From positions 1 to 28,194 of IMG/VR virus record IMGVR_UViG_3300006802_000412: 28,194 nt of DNA. The stretch is one strand, 5' to 3'. The stretch comes from a virus. The notes beneath the pieces are model-generated. The model searched no databases. It was not told where the DNA came from and was given only the letters and a program-made list of their open reading frames with translations. Below are positions 6,933-16,171 of this stretch, in pieces. Each line of letters starts with the position of its first letter. Position 1 is the first letter of the stretch. The position numbers and the translations under genes were made by a program.

Positions 6933-9900
6933 GGCTTACAAAGCCAAGTTACAAGAGTTAATAGCTCTTAACGAAACCTTGACGCGAGTTTCGAATAGTG
7001 CTAATGCATCTATTCAAAACTTAAACAAGAGCGCGTCTCAAGCTGGGGGCACATCAAAGATTGCCTCTCAAGCCAATACTGCTCAGAAGGAAGCTGAGAA
7101 AGCTCAAAAGGCAGCCGAAGCCGCTGAGAAGGCTAAGGCAAAAGCTGCGGAAGCTGCGGAAGCTGCCAAAATAAAAGCGGCTGAAAAAGCTCAAAAAGCT
7201 GCCGAGGCATTGGCAAAAAAATCCCAAAAAGAGGCGGAAGCAGCAGAAAAGGCTAAAGTAAAAGCTGCCGAAGCGGCTGAAAACGCCAAAGTCAGAGCTG
7301 CGGAAGCAGCCGCAAAAAAAAGAGAGGCGGCAGAATTTAGAATTTTACTTGCTCAAGAAAGAAAAGAAAAGGCTGCTGTTAAGGCTACCGAAGCTGCGGA
7401 AAATGCAAGAGTAAAAGCAGCTGAGAAAGCGGCAAAAGAAAGGGAGCGGCTTGAAAAGCAAGCAATTCGTGCCACTGAAATGGCCGAGAAACAAAGGGTA
7501 AGGGCAGCACAAAGAGAGGCCAAAGAAAGGGAAAGGCTTGAAAAACAAGCTGTTCGCGCTGCTGAGATGGCCGAAAAACAAAGAGTAAGAGCCGCTCAGC
7601 AAGCAGAAAAGGAAAAAGTAAGGGCAACACAACAAGCTGAAAGGGAAAGGGCGAGGGCATCTCAAGAGCGAATAAGAGCTGAACAAAACGTTGCAAGGCC
7701 GCTTCAAGGAATAACAAGCTATGTGGCTGCTGCATTTGCCATTGGTTCTATTGTAAACTTTACAAAAGAGTTAGTTCAACTTATAGCTCAACTTGAGATT
7801 GTTCAATCAAGGTTTAATTTTATATACAACGGACAAGAAGAAGGGGAAAAAGGATTTTTAAGACTTTCAGAAGGAATAAGAACGCTTGGTCTTGACTACC
7901 AATCCACTATTGAGCAGTTTTCTTCGTTTTCTATTGCTGCTCAGCAAGCCAACTTCACGGTTCTTCAGACTGAGGATATGTTTGTTCGATTTGCCTCATC
8001 TTTAAGAGCGGTGGGTGCGAGCAACCTTCAAGTTCAAAGGTCTTTCTATGCCTTACAGCAGATGATGTCTAAGGGTGTAGTTGCTGCTGAGGAGTTACGC
8101 AGACAGATGGGTGAGTCGTTGCCTGGTGCGGCATCTCTTATGTATCAAGCGTATAAGAAGCTTCATCCGGAATCGGTTCAAACCGAGAGGGACTTTATGA
8201 AGCTTCAAGAGGAGGGCAAGATTCTTTCAAGAGAGGTCTTACCAGAGTTTATCAATATGCTTGAAAAGACTTTTGCCCCAGCTCTTGAGTCTAAGATAAA
8301 TTCATTGACTGCAACGATAGAGAGAACGGAACAAGCTTGGCTTGATTTTAAGTTCACCCTACTTGATGTGCAGCCAATAAAAAATGCCCTAAATACGATA
8401 ACTGAAAAGTTAAGGGATTTTACAAATGTTTCAAAAGCACGGAATTTAACAGCTGCGGAAAAGGATGCTTATGATAGAGGTGTTATAGGAGATGTTATTA
8501 TTGGTGCAGGGGTAGGTGCAACGCTATTAAAACTAATCCCAACTCTTGTTAATGGTTTTTTCACATTTTTAATACAAAAAGCACCTGAAATTGGCTTCAA
8601 TCTTGCCAAGGCATTTACTACTGCTTTGTCCGCGATGAGGGTTTCTCTGCCTGCATTCTTCCTTTCGCTTCAAGGGGATACGGCAGAAGGCTCAAGTGCT
8701 CTTGGCGATAGGGCAAAAAGTAGGATGGATTATGAGGAGAGAAGAAGAATTTTTGCGGCAGCCGTAGAAGCCAAGAAAAAAACTGAGATTGAAAATGATT
8801 TGCGTAAGAGATACCCGGAGTTAAACGGAGAGGCTTTTGCTAAAAGGGTTCAGCAAGCATTAGCCATAGAAATGGCTAAAATTAGCAGCTTAAAAATAGG
8901 CATTGACGTTAAAAATCTAAACACAGGATTGGTTCAAGCGAGAGGTCAAGTTTCCGCAAAAGACCTGTTTTCTCCAGCGGAACTTGCAAGGTTAGACTAT
9001 GAGGCTCGAGTTGCCGAAGCCGAAAAAGCCGCATCTGAACGTCAAGAAGCTTCTCAAAGGTTTAGAGGCCTTGACCAAGAAAGCAGGGAAAATATTATCG
9101 AAGACTTGACTCAGACTTTAGATTTTTATGCAACAAAGATAGAAGAAATAGACAAAACTTATAAGGATTTTCCAGAAAAAGCAGGGGAAGAAATTAAAAA
9201 ACTAAATGCAGAAAAAACACAAATTACTACTGCGGGTGCTAATGCCTTTAATTTACGAGCTGGCACTATACTTAAGACAGGGGATTTGCGTGAAATGGCG
9301 CAAGCATATCTTGCCGACTATCTAAAAATCCATCAGTCTTTATTAGAAACTGACTTAAAAAGAGAGGAAGAGGATAAAAATGCTCTTGAAGCAAGGCAAA
9401 AATATCTTCAAGGGCTTGTTGACTTGGCTAAAATAGCGGTAGAAAAAGAAAAGTTTCAACTACAAAAGAGGGGTAAAGATGAACTTGGGATGGAAACCAC
9501 AAACTCTAAAAACTTATTAGAGTTGCAGAAAAAGCTTTCTAAAGCCGAGTTAGATTTAGCCAATCACAATGACCGAGAGAGCTCACAAAAACTGTTGGCT
9601 AACAAGCAAGAGTATCAACTCAAAGTAGAAAAACTTGATTATGAGTTTAGTGAGTATGAAAAAAACGTGGCTTATGAAAGGGGAGTTAGAACGATAAATG
9701 AACAAAAAGCAGTTCTTGAAAAGAACTTAATAAACCTTAAGGAATACCAAAAAGAATCGCTTCAAAACACATTAGATGCCCTCGATAAAGATGAGCAGCT
9801 TCTTAAGATTGGATTTGAGAAAAAAGAAATTCTTGAGGAAGAATATTCCAAGAGATTGGAAGATATCAATAAAAAGAGATTTGATGCGACTAAAAAGTAC

Positions 9901-11226
9901 AATGTAGCCATTTTAGACTTAGAGCTTGCTTCGGTAGAAAAGAAGATTTCATTAGTTCAGCAAGAATTTGCCTCTTTTGAAATGATGACAAGCGATGAAA
10001 TGAGGCTTAAGGAGGAGGCTATGAGGATAGAGATGGAAAGAGAGATAAAGCAAAACGAATTACTTGGAGAGCTTGCCGAGGCAAGAAGAGAGAAGTTCAA
10101 TGCTGAGGTTAAAAAGATGTATGCTGATGCCAGAAAAGAAGATAAAGAATATTTTCAAGACCTTAAACAGTATATAGAAGAGCCATTTTTAAGTAGTGGC
10201 ACAAAAGAAATAAAAGATATCGACAAGGAGGTTCAAGATAGGATTGTTGAATATACTCAAAGGGTTATGGCAGGTAGGGTTAGAGGAGCTGGTGCGGTGG
10301 AAGGCTTTGACCCGATTACTGGCTTGCCTCAAGTTTCTCAAGGTGCTTTGGTAACAGTTGGCAGTAAAGAATACAACGATACCGTTGATAAGATACGCGA
10401 GTCTGGAGAGAAAAGAAAAGAACCAATAACTGAAAACCCATTCGGACTTAATGATGAGCAATTACGCCAGATAAAAGATGCCCTTAATATTGTGGGCAAC
10501 GCCTTTAAGGACTTGTATGATGTTCGAATGGAGTTAGCTCGTAGGGCAAATGAAGCTGAGTTAGAGATGCTTGATAAGAGGCTCAATGCAGGTCTTATGC
10601 GTGAGAACGAGTACAATGAGAAGGTAGCCGAGGTTAAGAAAAGGCAAGCCCTTGCCGAGCGTGATGCCGCCAAGTTTGGTATTGTTTTAAACACCGCCCA
10701 GGGTATTGCCAATGTATGGTCTAAATTCGGTGCTGTACCTCCTGTTGCCGCTGCCCTTACTGCACTTCTTGTGGGCGTTTCTGCGGCTCAGTTGAATGCG
10801 GTAAACTCCGCTCCTTTGCCCACCTTCCACGAAGGGGGATTGGATATCCGTAAGAACTCGAAGAAGAAGCCTGATAACGGCTTAAAGAGTGATGAGTTCT
10901 ACGCAAAACTCCAAGAGGGTGAGTCGGTGATGACTCGTGAGGAAACAAGGAAGTATAAGGATGTCTTAAAGGCCATTAGGGAGGACGCTATGCCCATAGA
11001 ATTGATGAAGGCATACAAACTACCTGCCTACCCTCGTTCTATCGACAAGCCCTCTCTTATGGCTTCTAACAGCAACTCCCTTGAACTTGCCTACCAGAAT
11101 GCTGAATTGGTGGATGCTGTTAAGAGGAATGGTGCTGTAACCATACGGAATGCTAACGATATTGCGGAGGCAATTGTGTCCAAGAGTTCTTTTATGAAAA
11201 TCGCTAACCGAAGGAGAATTAAATGA
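6895..11226 (+). CDS. Tail tape measure protein
   Basis: At 1443 residues this is the largest complete gene in the window. Residues 1-60 are a helical start. About 62-268 is an Ala/Lys/Glu/Arg coiled coil with internal repeats. About 308-420 matches the N-terminal tape-measure domain (GLDYQSTIEQF.., LRAVGASNLQVQRSF.ALQQMMSKG, EELRRQMGESLPGA). About 530-561 is hydrophobic and probably membrane-inserting. Long coiled coils fill 700-1150. A Gly/Ala-rich hydrophobic stretch lies at about 1278-1300, followed by the conserved-looking TFHEGG..., LQEGESVMTREE end. The protein sets tail length and is injected ahead of DNA; at about 0.15 nm per residue it implies a tail of roughly 200 nm. Upstream is the chaperone pair, and it ends in an ATGA overlap with the next tail gene. 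Confidence 0.93.
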   Translation: MARIQIEYTASVEAYKAKLQELIALNETLTRVSNSANASIQNLNKSASQAGGTSKIASQANTAQKEAEKAQKAAEAAEKAKAKAAEAAEAAKIKAAEKAQKAAEALAKKSQKEAEAAEKAKVKAAEAAENAKVRAAEAAAKKREAAEFRILLAQERKEKAAVKATEAAENARVKAAEKAAKERERLEKQAIRATEMAEKQRVRAAQREAKERERLEKQAVRAAEMAEKQRVRAAQQAEKEKVRATQQAERERARASQERIRAEQNVARPLQGITSYVAAAFAIGSIVNFTKELVQLIAQLEIVQSRFNFIYNGQEEGEKGFLRLSEGIRTLGLDYQSTIEQFSSFSIAAQQANFTVLQTEDMFVRFASSLRAVGASNLQVQRSFYALQQMMSKGVVAAEELRRQMGESLPGAASLMYQAYKKLHPESVQTERDFMKLQEEGKILSREVLPEFINMLEKTFAPALESKINSLTATIERTEQAWLDFKFTLLDVQPIKNALNTITEKLRDFTNVSKARNLTAAEKDAYDRGVIGDVIIGAGVGATLLKLIPTLVNGFFTFLIQKAPEIGFNLAKAFTTALSAMRVSLPAFFLSLQGDTAEGSSALGDRAKSRMDYEERRRIFAAAVEAKKKTEIENDLRKRYPELNGEAFAKRVQQALAIEMAKISSLKIGIDVKNLNTGLVQARGQVSAKDLFSPAELARLDYEARVAEAEKAASERQEASQRFRGLDQESRENIIEDLTQTLDFYATKIEEIDKTYKDFPEKAGEEIKKLNAEKTQITTAGANAFNLRAGTILKTGDLREMAQAYLADYLKIHQSLLETDLKREEEDKNALEARQKYLQGLVDLAKIAVEKEKFQLQKRGKDELGMETTNSKNLLELQKKLSKAELDLANHNDRESSQKLLANKQEYQLKVEKLDYEFSEYEKNVAYERGVRTINEQKAVLEKNLINLKEYQKESLQNTLDALDKDEQLLKIGFEKKEILEEEYSKRLEDINKKRFDATKKYNVAILDLELASVEKKISLVQQEFASFEMMTSDEMRLKEEAMRIEMEREIKQNELLGELAEARREKFNAEVKKMYADARKEDKEYFQDLKQYIEEPFLSSGTKEIKDIDKEVQDRIVEYTQRVMAGRVRGAGAVEGFDPITGLPQVSQGALVTVGSKEYNDTVDKIRESGEKRKEPITENPFGLNDEQLRQIKDALNIVGNAFKDLYDVRMELARRANEAELEMLDKRLNAGLMRENEYNEKVAEVKKRQALAERDAAKFGIVLNTAQGIANVWSKFGAVPPVAAALTALLVGVSAAQLNAVNSAPLPTFHEGGLDIRKNSKKKPDNGLKSDEFYAKLQEGESVMTREETRKYKDVLKAIREDAMPIELMKAYKLPAYPRSIDKPSLMASNSNSLELAYQNAELVDAVKRNGAVTIRNANDIAEAIVSKSSFMKIANRRRIK
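7435..7608 (+). repeat. Two tandem 87-bp copies in the tape measure coiled coil
   Basis: Copy 1 (7435-7521) and copy 2 (7522-7608) each encode 29 residues of the form KERERLEKQAxRAxEMAEKQ followed by RVRAAQ. Synonymous differences between the copies show that the duplication is old or under protein-level constraint. Looser AAEKAKVKAAEAAE-type units lie before it (about 7080-7330). Such repeats allow tail length to change by unequal recombination. Confidence 0.75.
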
Positions 11227-13190
11227 GTTTTCAGGTATCTATAAATGATGGCACGTCTTGGATAGCCTTATCCGATGAGCCTATGGGCTTGGTTGATGCG
11301 AATATTAAGATTTATCGTGATGAGCAGTTTAGTGGGATAGTGAGTAACATTGTTTCCGACCTTTCCTTTTGGGGTGATGGTTGGGACGTTATCTACCGTT
11401 TGTTTACGGACTCTACTCAATGCTTGGAGATACCTGTTCGTATTGAGCAGAATGACTGCACTGGTTTTTTCTTTGAGGGCATTATCTTCCTTGCCGATAT
11501 TGAGCTTGATATTAGCAGGTGTATAGCCAAGTGCACGATTTCGGATAATTCTTTGTCCTCTCTACTGGCACGAAACTACGATGTTAAAGTTCCTATAAAC
11601 AGCGAGAAGAGTATTGATGGGACTGCCTTATCCCCTATTGGGGAGATACTGTATAATCCGTTTTATGCAGGCGTTCCTTCGGTAAACTATTGGCCTAATG
11701 AAGGCCCGTTTGTTGATGGCCCGTTTCGTTGGTATGGCCTTATGGAGTTGTATCCATACGTTATGAGGTATTTTACGAACAACGCTCCGCTTACTTTCCA
11801 AGATGACCCTATAAATCCTTATTTTTCTGACTCATCAAAGTATTTTAATCCTGACCACTGGAGGATAAGGATAGATGCCCCTTGTAATACAACGGGCGCA
11901 AATCCCGCTTGCCAAGTAAAGTTTAATGATGCCTATGGGGTAGAGCAAACAATAAGCGTGAATCTTATTGATTGTATAGTTACGGCATTCACTCCACAAA
12001 GAGTTTTGTTGATGATAGGTGAGGTCATAGGAAGCCATTTTACTATGACAAGCATAAATCCATTTGATGGCGAGTGGATAGAGAACTATTGTGATAGGGC
12101 TATGTTTGTTACAGAGCCCGAAGTAGCCCCCGCTCCAAATCCGAGCGGATTCGACAGATATATAGATGTTTACTTCCCTTGGGATGCTGGCACGTTACAA
12201 GTAGTGAATTTGGTTGATTGCACCTTTGGAGGCCTTACAATAACGCAAGAGGGAACGTACAGCTACGGCCCGTATTACACGAGGATAACCTCCGGCAAAA
12301 CCTTAAAGAATTTCGTTAATCCTGCGGCAACAACTCCAGAGGATGATGCCATAGCCAATGCAGCCAAGATTAACGTTTCATTTGCCGACCTACAACAAGG
12401 TTTTGGGGTGCTGTTTAACGCGGCATTAAAGTTCACCAAGGATGGGGCAGGGAATGACGTGGTTACGATAGGGCAAGAGAAGAACTTCTACGAAACAACC
12501 GAGGCTTTTTCCATTGGCGATATTTATGAGATAAAGCTCATTAAGGATAATGTTTTTGGCATATCGGCACTCAAGATAGGGCAGTCTAATACCAATCCTT
12601 CCTTTGAGGCAGGCATTCAAGAGGAAGCGGATTATGTGAGTAATGTGTGCAATAGCCAAAGCTATGACGCGACTACTGGGTTTATAATACCCACCATTGA
12701 TTCGTTAGTTGAGCTCGATGGCGTTCCTACTTTGGATGACGAAACCTTGTATATAGCCGAGAAAGACCCTAATGAGCAGAGTACAACTGGGTATGTTACA
12801 AATTTCTATAAGATAGCGGCTCATGGCGTGAGTTATTACAAGAGAGATGACTGGGGTGTAGTGGCAGGTGCTCCGTACTGCCCATATCGTTTCCAAGCCG
12901 AGATACTTGCCGGGGTTGTAAACCATCCTGAGATAGCCAAGGCATACGCTCATCGTGGCGGAGATGGGTTTTATTGGAATGGTAACTTTGTGCCGAACAC
13001 TACTGGGGTGAACATCAAGAACAAGATATCTTTTGAAGCACCTATATCGGTTGATAATTTCAATGCGATAAGGGCTAATCCATATCAGAAGATTCGCTAT
13101 GGAAGCGGATTGAATGACGTTGGTTGGGTGTTCAGCCTTGAATACAGCATTACTACTGGAATGACTAAATTTGAACTTTTAACGGAATGA
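11223..13190 (+). CDS. Large tail protein downstream of tape measure (distal tail/baseplate candidate)
   Basis: The 655-residue product starts at ATG 11223 in an ATGA overlap with the tape measure stop. It is rich in beta strands, aromatic residues and Asp/Asn, with a Cys pair around residues 75-110 (STQCLEI, NDCTGFFF) and SRCIAKCTISD. No enzymatic motif is seen. In siphophages the genes directly after the tape measure encode the distal tail protein and tail-associated hub, and this gene's size and place fit that role. It is coupled by ATGA to the following large tail gene, so the two are probably made in fixed ratio. Family-level identity is not recognised. Confidence 0.6.
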   Translation: MSFQVSINDGTSWIALSDEPMGLVDANIKIYRDEQFSGIVSNIVSDLSFWGDGWDVIYRLFTDSTQCLEIPVRIEQNDCTGFFFEGIIFLADIELDISRCIAKCTISDNSLSSLLARNYDVKVPINSEKSIDGTALSPIGEILYNPFYAGVPSVNYWPNEGPFVDGPFRWYGLMELYPYVMRYFTNNAPLTFQDDPINPYFSDSSKYFNPDHWRIRIDAPCNTTGANPACQVKFNDAYGVEQTISVNLIDCIVTAFTPQRVLLMIGEVIGSHFTMTSINPFDGEWIENYCDRAMFVTEPEVAPAPNPSGFDRYIDVYFPWDAGTLQVVNLVDCTFGGLTITQEGTYSYGPYYTRITSGKTLKNFVNPAATTPEDDAIANAAKINVSFADLQQGFGVLFNAALKFTKDGAGNDVVTIGQEKNFYETTEAFSIGDIYEIKLIKDNVFGISALKIGQSNTNPSFEAGIQEEADYVSNVCNSQSYDATTGFIIPTIDSLVELDGVPTLDDETLYIAEKDPNEQSTTGYVTNFYKIAAHGVSYYKRDDWGVVAGAPYCPYRFQAEILAGVVNHPEIAKAYAHRGGDGFYWNGNFVPNTTGVNIKNKISFEAPISVDNFNAIRANPYQKIRYGSGLNDVGWVFSLEYSITTGMTKFELLTE

Positions 13191-14572
13191 GTTTACAAGC
13201 TACACCGAATCAGCCCCTTGACTGGCAGTTACTTCCTTTGGGGGAAGCTGAATGCCCTGACTGCCCTCCTTCGGACTACTGCTCTCCGATGTTATTCGAG
13301 CGGTATTTAGATTCTGGCTCTTACTACTATCGTTCCAAAGATTATTTCAGCTTCTCGATAGAGGGAAGCCTTGCAGCGGAGGATATGTGCCCTATTGTTA
13401 TGGAAGGAGTTGAAACCACGGCAGAAAATTCTCAAATAACTTTTAACGATAACGGCTCTGTAACAATACAGTTCGGCCCGCTTGAAAGTCCTGGAGAGGA
13501 TTCATTCGCTCGTTTTGATAATTTCCCGACAGAAATAGGTTGCCCACTCGTGTTTACATACTGCGTGGATTGGGATACGGATTGCGAGGGCTGCGAATCT
13601 TCCCGCGTCTATCCTGTTGAGCTTTTCTTTTCTATTAACGGAACGAATACGCCATCCCAAACAAGGACTGTAACAATAAACAGCCCAGATGAACTTCCAA
13701 AGTGTAGTGCGGTAGTATTTACGGGCATTGCGGATAGCACGGTTGAATTACAGATAACGGGCACTGAAAGCGTACCAGCAACCTTTTGTGAGCCAGAAGG
13801 AGACCCCTGCACCTCTCAAATTACATTTGCTCCTTACACCGCTTGTAATGTAGTGCCATTAAACATAGTAACCGCTAACGGAACTCCTAACGAGTGGGGT
13901 GGCACTTTTAACTTAATCCACTACAACTTCGGAACGATAGATGGCGAGACCTATTACATTACAGGGGTTTATCAGATAGATGGTATACCTGAGGTGGCTG
14001 TTATAGGTAATTCAGCATTCTCTACTTATGTAGAAAACTGCATGAAGATAAACATATCTGTTGGTGATTGCTGTAATGAGTGCGAGCAACAGGTATTCGA
14101 GTCCGTATGCATAAAGCCCATCCTCGACCCTTGTGGAACGGTTAGGGTTGAATACTACCAAGACGTTACCACTACGGAGGATGCCTTCGGATTCGGGTTC
14201 TACTACCCTGCTACAAGCCCTACGTTCACTCAGCATATGAGGCTTCCTGGGAATGTTCGAGATGCCAAGTACGATGGTACGATGATTTCCTATCAAGATT
14301 CGCTTGGCAGAAAGAGGGTTGTTTATGCTGAAAGGAGGAAGGCTCTTTCCTTCAATACCGGTAGAGTTCCAGAGTACGTTCACGATGCCCTAAGCCTTGC
14401 TTGTAGGCACGATAACTTCTTATTGGAAGATGCCCTTTACAGCGTGAATGATAATTTCTTTACGAGAACTACTGAATACACTCCAACATACATTCGTATG
14501 AGCCGCCTTGCTCCTGTGAGTTTGGAGGTTGAGGTTAAAACCCAAGACCTAAAAAAGAATATGTGTATTTAG
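13187..14572 (+). CDS. Cys-rich tail protein (tail tip candidate)
   Basis: The 461-residue protein starts with an ATGA overlap. Its N-terminal segment has a dense Cys motif, ECPDCPPSDYCSPM, that echoes the ECTDCPS motif of the gene at 5488. More pairs follow in the middle (DTDCEGCES, GDCCNECEQQVFESVC). The C-terminal 130 residues (GFGFYYPATSPTF, YDGTMISYQDSLGRKRVVY, EYVHDALSLACRHDNF) look like a compact conserved domain of Bacteroidota phage tail proteins. The cysteines may bind metal or cross-link the tip. It is the last gene of the tape measure operon; a new promoter begins 3 bases after its stop. Role is inferred from position. Confidence 0.58.
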   Translation: MSLQATPNQPLDWQLLPLGEAECPDCPPSDYCSPMLFERYLDSGSYYYRSKDYFSFSIEGSLAAEDMCPIVMEGVETTAENSQITFNDNGSVTIQFGPLESPGEDSFARFDNFPTEIGCPLVFTYCVDWDTDCEGCESSRVYPVELFFSINGTNTPSQTRTVTINSPDELPKCSAVVFTGIADSTVELQITGTESVPATFCEPEGDPCTSQITFAPYTACNVVPLNIVTANGTPNEWGGTFNLIHYNFGTIDGETYYITGVYQIDGIPEVAVIGNSAFSTYVENCMKINISVGDCCNECEQQVFESVCIKPILDPCGTVRVEYYQDVTTTEDAFGFGFYYPATSPTFTQHMRLPGNVRDAKYDGTMISYQDSLGRKRVVYAERRKALSFNTGRVPEYVHDALSLACRHDNFLLEDALYSVNDNFFTRTTEYTPTYIRMSRLAPVSLEVEVKTQDLKKNMCI

Positions 14573-14574
14573 CG

Positions 14575-14582
14575 TATATTTG
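14575..14582 (+). promoter_or_regulatory. -7 box TATATTTG for the putative tail tube gene
   Basis: TATATTTG is an exact TAnnTTTG match placed three bases after the stop of the preceding gene. It is followed by a leader of about 65 bases before ATG 14652. With the terminator at 15265-15293 it makes the gene between them a one-gene transcription unit, as expected for a protein needed in many copies. Confidence 0.6.
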
Positions 14583-14593
14583 CGTGTCGTTGT

Positions 14594-14612
14594 TGTGGTA
14601 GAGGCTACCATA
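14594..14612 (+). promoter_or_regulatory. Stem-loop in the leader of the putative tail tube mRNA
   Basis: TGTGGTAG (14594-14601) pairs with CTACCATA (14605-14612) around an AGG loop; the core TGGTAG/CTACCA is perfect. It would lie about 7 bases after the transcript start. No T-tract follows, so it is not a terminator; a 5' stabilising hairpin for a highly expressed mRNA is the simplest idea. Confidence 0.4.
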
Positions 14613-14651
14613 TAAAGTCCCTCGAAACCAAACTTCTTAAACTTAAAAAAA

Positions 14652-15239
14652 ATGGCTTTTTGCTCTTATGATTGTTCCGAACTCCCAGACCACGAGATAG
14701 TAGTCTGTGGAGACTATAAACTTGGCGGTATTTCCGCTGCCGCTATCTTGAATTGTGATTTAGATTTAGATGGAGACCCAAACCTATCCTTGGATGCTAC
14801 TTGGGAAGGATGGGCTACTGCCGGTAGCGTAAAACCTATCCGACAGATTAAAGGCACTGTTGCAAGTCCTGCTGCTGTTGAAGTTCCAAATCCGATTGCT
14901 TGTGGCCCTGAAAACATCCTTGTGGGCTTCAACTGGACTTGTACTTGGCAGGATGCCAATGCTACTGGTGCTTCTTCTGGGAGTTCATTTACAGGTGGCA
15001 ACACGGATTTCTATTGCGACCTTAACACTCGTACTACCTATTTGGCTTTGTACTTGTGTGGTAGCGATGAGGTTATGTTGATTAACTTCCCTACGAACTA
15101 CCGTGCTGCCTTGATGATTCCAGACAATGACCGTGCCTTGCAAATGTTCGAGGTTTCGGCTACTGCCTACATCCCTGTCGGTGCTTGTATTCAGAAGTTT
15201 CCTGCTCCTCCTACTTTCTTCGACACAGTTCCTGCTTAA
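14652..15239 (+). CDS. Putative major tail (tube) protein
   Basis: The 195-residue product has its own promoter and a strong terminator, so it is a separate, probably abundant, transcript. The N-terminus MAFCSYDCSELPDHEIVVCG resembles short Cys-bearing N-termini I associate with Bacteroidota phage virion proteins; nine cysteines occur in all. The body alternates beta strands (KPIRQIKGTV, ILVGFNWTCTWQD, TTYLALYLCG, EVMLINFPTNY, MFEVSATAYIPVGA), which fits a tail tube beta-sandwich. An A-rich leader (AAACTTAAAAAAAATG) replaces a Shine-Dalgarno. It follows the tape measure operon rather than preceding it, which is unusual for a tube gene. A small decoration or fibre protein is the main alternative. 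Confidence 0.55.
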   Translation: MAFCSYDCSELPDHEIVVCGDYKLGGISAAAILNCDLDLDGDPNLSLDATWEGWATAGSVKPIRQIKGTVASPAAVEVPNPIACGPENILVGFNWTCTWQDANATGASSGSSFTGGNTDFYCDLNTRTTYLALYLCGSDEVMLINFPTNYRAALMIPDNDRALQMFEVSATAYIPVGACIQKFPAPPTFFDTVPA

Positions 15240-15264
15240 TCTTTCATCCTCATCTTTCAAATTA

Positions 15265-15293
15265 GAGCCACAAATGCGTGGCTCTTTTTTTTT
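15265..15293 (+). terminator. Intrinsic terminator after the putative tail tube gene
   Basis: GAGCCAC (15265-15271) and GTGGCTC (15278-15284) form a perfect 7 bp stem with a 6-base loop, followed by nine T residues. The T-tract runs straight into the next promoter box at 15293. Confidence 0.92.
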
Positions 15294-15300
15294 ACTTTTG
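15293..15300 (+). promoter_or_regulatory. -7 box TACTTTTG, near-leaderless promoter for glycosyltransferase cassette
   Basis: TACTTTTG matches TAnnTTTG and is followed by CCCT and the ATG at 15305. The transcript start would fall at or within a few bases of the start codon. The string TTTGCCCTATGAA is identical at 22624-22636 in front of another operon. Confidence 0.6.
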
Positions 15301-15304
15301 CCCT

Positions 15305-16171
15305 ATGAATACGCCAATAGTCCTTCTTGCCTTAAACAAAAAGGAATACTATCAGATGGCTTTCAATGCAGCGGCATCTATCAAGCACTTTAACCAAGGC
15401 GTTCAGATAACGCTCCTACACGATGGGAAGCATAAGCTACCTGAATCTAAGTCTTGGATTTTCGATAAGAGCATTTGTATGGATGCTGATGATACTACCC
15501 ACAATGGGGTATTTCATCCCGGGAAGGCTAAGCTCAATATTCACAAGTACCTCAACAAGGGCGCTTACCTATACCTCGATGTAGATGTTATCTGCATAGC
15601 TCCATTTGGGGATATAGTAGAGAACTGCGAGAAGGCTAAGGGGTATTACTACATTTTACAGAGTGGGCACTTATGGGCATCTGAATCCGATATACGGCAC
15701 TACAACGGCTTATCTGCCGATGCTGTTATCTACGGAATGAACTCTTCGTTTATGTTTATGAGGACTGGTAAGGAGCTGACCAAGTTCTTTTATAGGGCTA
15801 TGAAGGCTATGTTTGAGGGACTTCCTGCTTCCAATCTTTCGATGCCTTGGGGGCAGTCCTACCCAGATGAACTTGCGATGACCGTTGCTTGTGCCGACTT
15901 GAAGGTAAATCCATACCTTGACTTTGGAGACCCGATTAGGTTCTTTGGAAGAACTTCGAACTATGACCAAGAGATAGGTGGCGCAAGGATGGTTGCTTTA
16001 TTTGGCCCGAAGGGGATGATTCCATTAAAAGCCATTGATAAGTGCGACAAGGTTATGAGGAATGTCTGCGCTACTTTCTCTATGGCTCATGAGTACAAAA
16101 TACTTCCTCTTATGAAGGGCAAGTACGCCAACAAACACCGCCTTGTTGAAGGTGGTATAAATCGTGGGTAA
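15305..16171 (+). CDS. GT-A (GT8-like) glycosyltransferase
   Basis: I use ATG 15305, giving 288 residues; a GTG at 15278 lies inside the terminator stem and is rejected. The protein shows a GT8-like order: PIVLLALNKKEYYQMAFNAAASI at the start, then a catalytic DxD in YLYLDVDVICIAPF (D92, D94), then GMNSSFMFMRTG, and a Pro/Trp-containing acceptor segment (MPWGQSYPDELAMTVA). Such enzymes transfer hexoses from nucleotide sugars with retention of configuration. There are no membrane segments. It heads a three-gene cassette driven by its own promoter and overlaps the next gene by 8 bases. The acceptor may be a virion protein or a host glycan. Confidence 0.72.
   Translation: MNTPIVLLALNKKEYYQMAFNAAASIKHFNQGVQITLLHDGKHKLPESKSWIFDKSICMDADDTTHNGVFHPGKAKLNIHKYLNKGAYLYLDVDVICIAPFGDIVENCEKAKGYYYILQSGHLWASESDIRHYNGLSADAVIYGMNSSFMFMRTGKELTKFFYRAMKAMFEGLPASNLSMPWGQSYPDELAMTVACADLKVNPYLDFGDPIRFFGRTSNYDQEIGGARMVALFGPKGMIPLKAIDKCDKVMRNVCATFSMAHEYKILPLMKGKYANKHRLVEGGINRG

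Noticed and set aside
7345-7735. Two minus-strand frames rich in Phe, Leu and Cys
   Set aside because: They are the complement of the Ala/Lys/Glu repeat block in the tape measure gene; low-complexity sequence keeps opposite frames open.
15278-15304. GTG 15278 as start of the GT8-like gene
   Set aside because: It lies in the terminator stem, upstream of the promoter box; the resulting extra residues (MALFFYFCP) are a translation of the T-tract.
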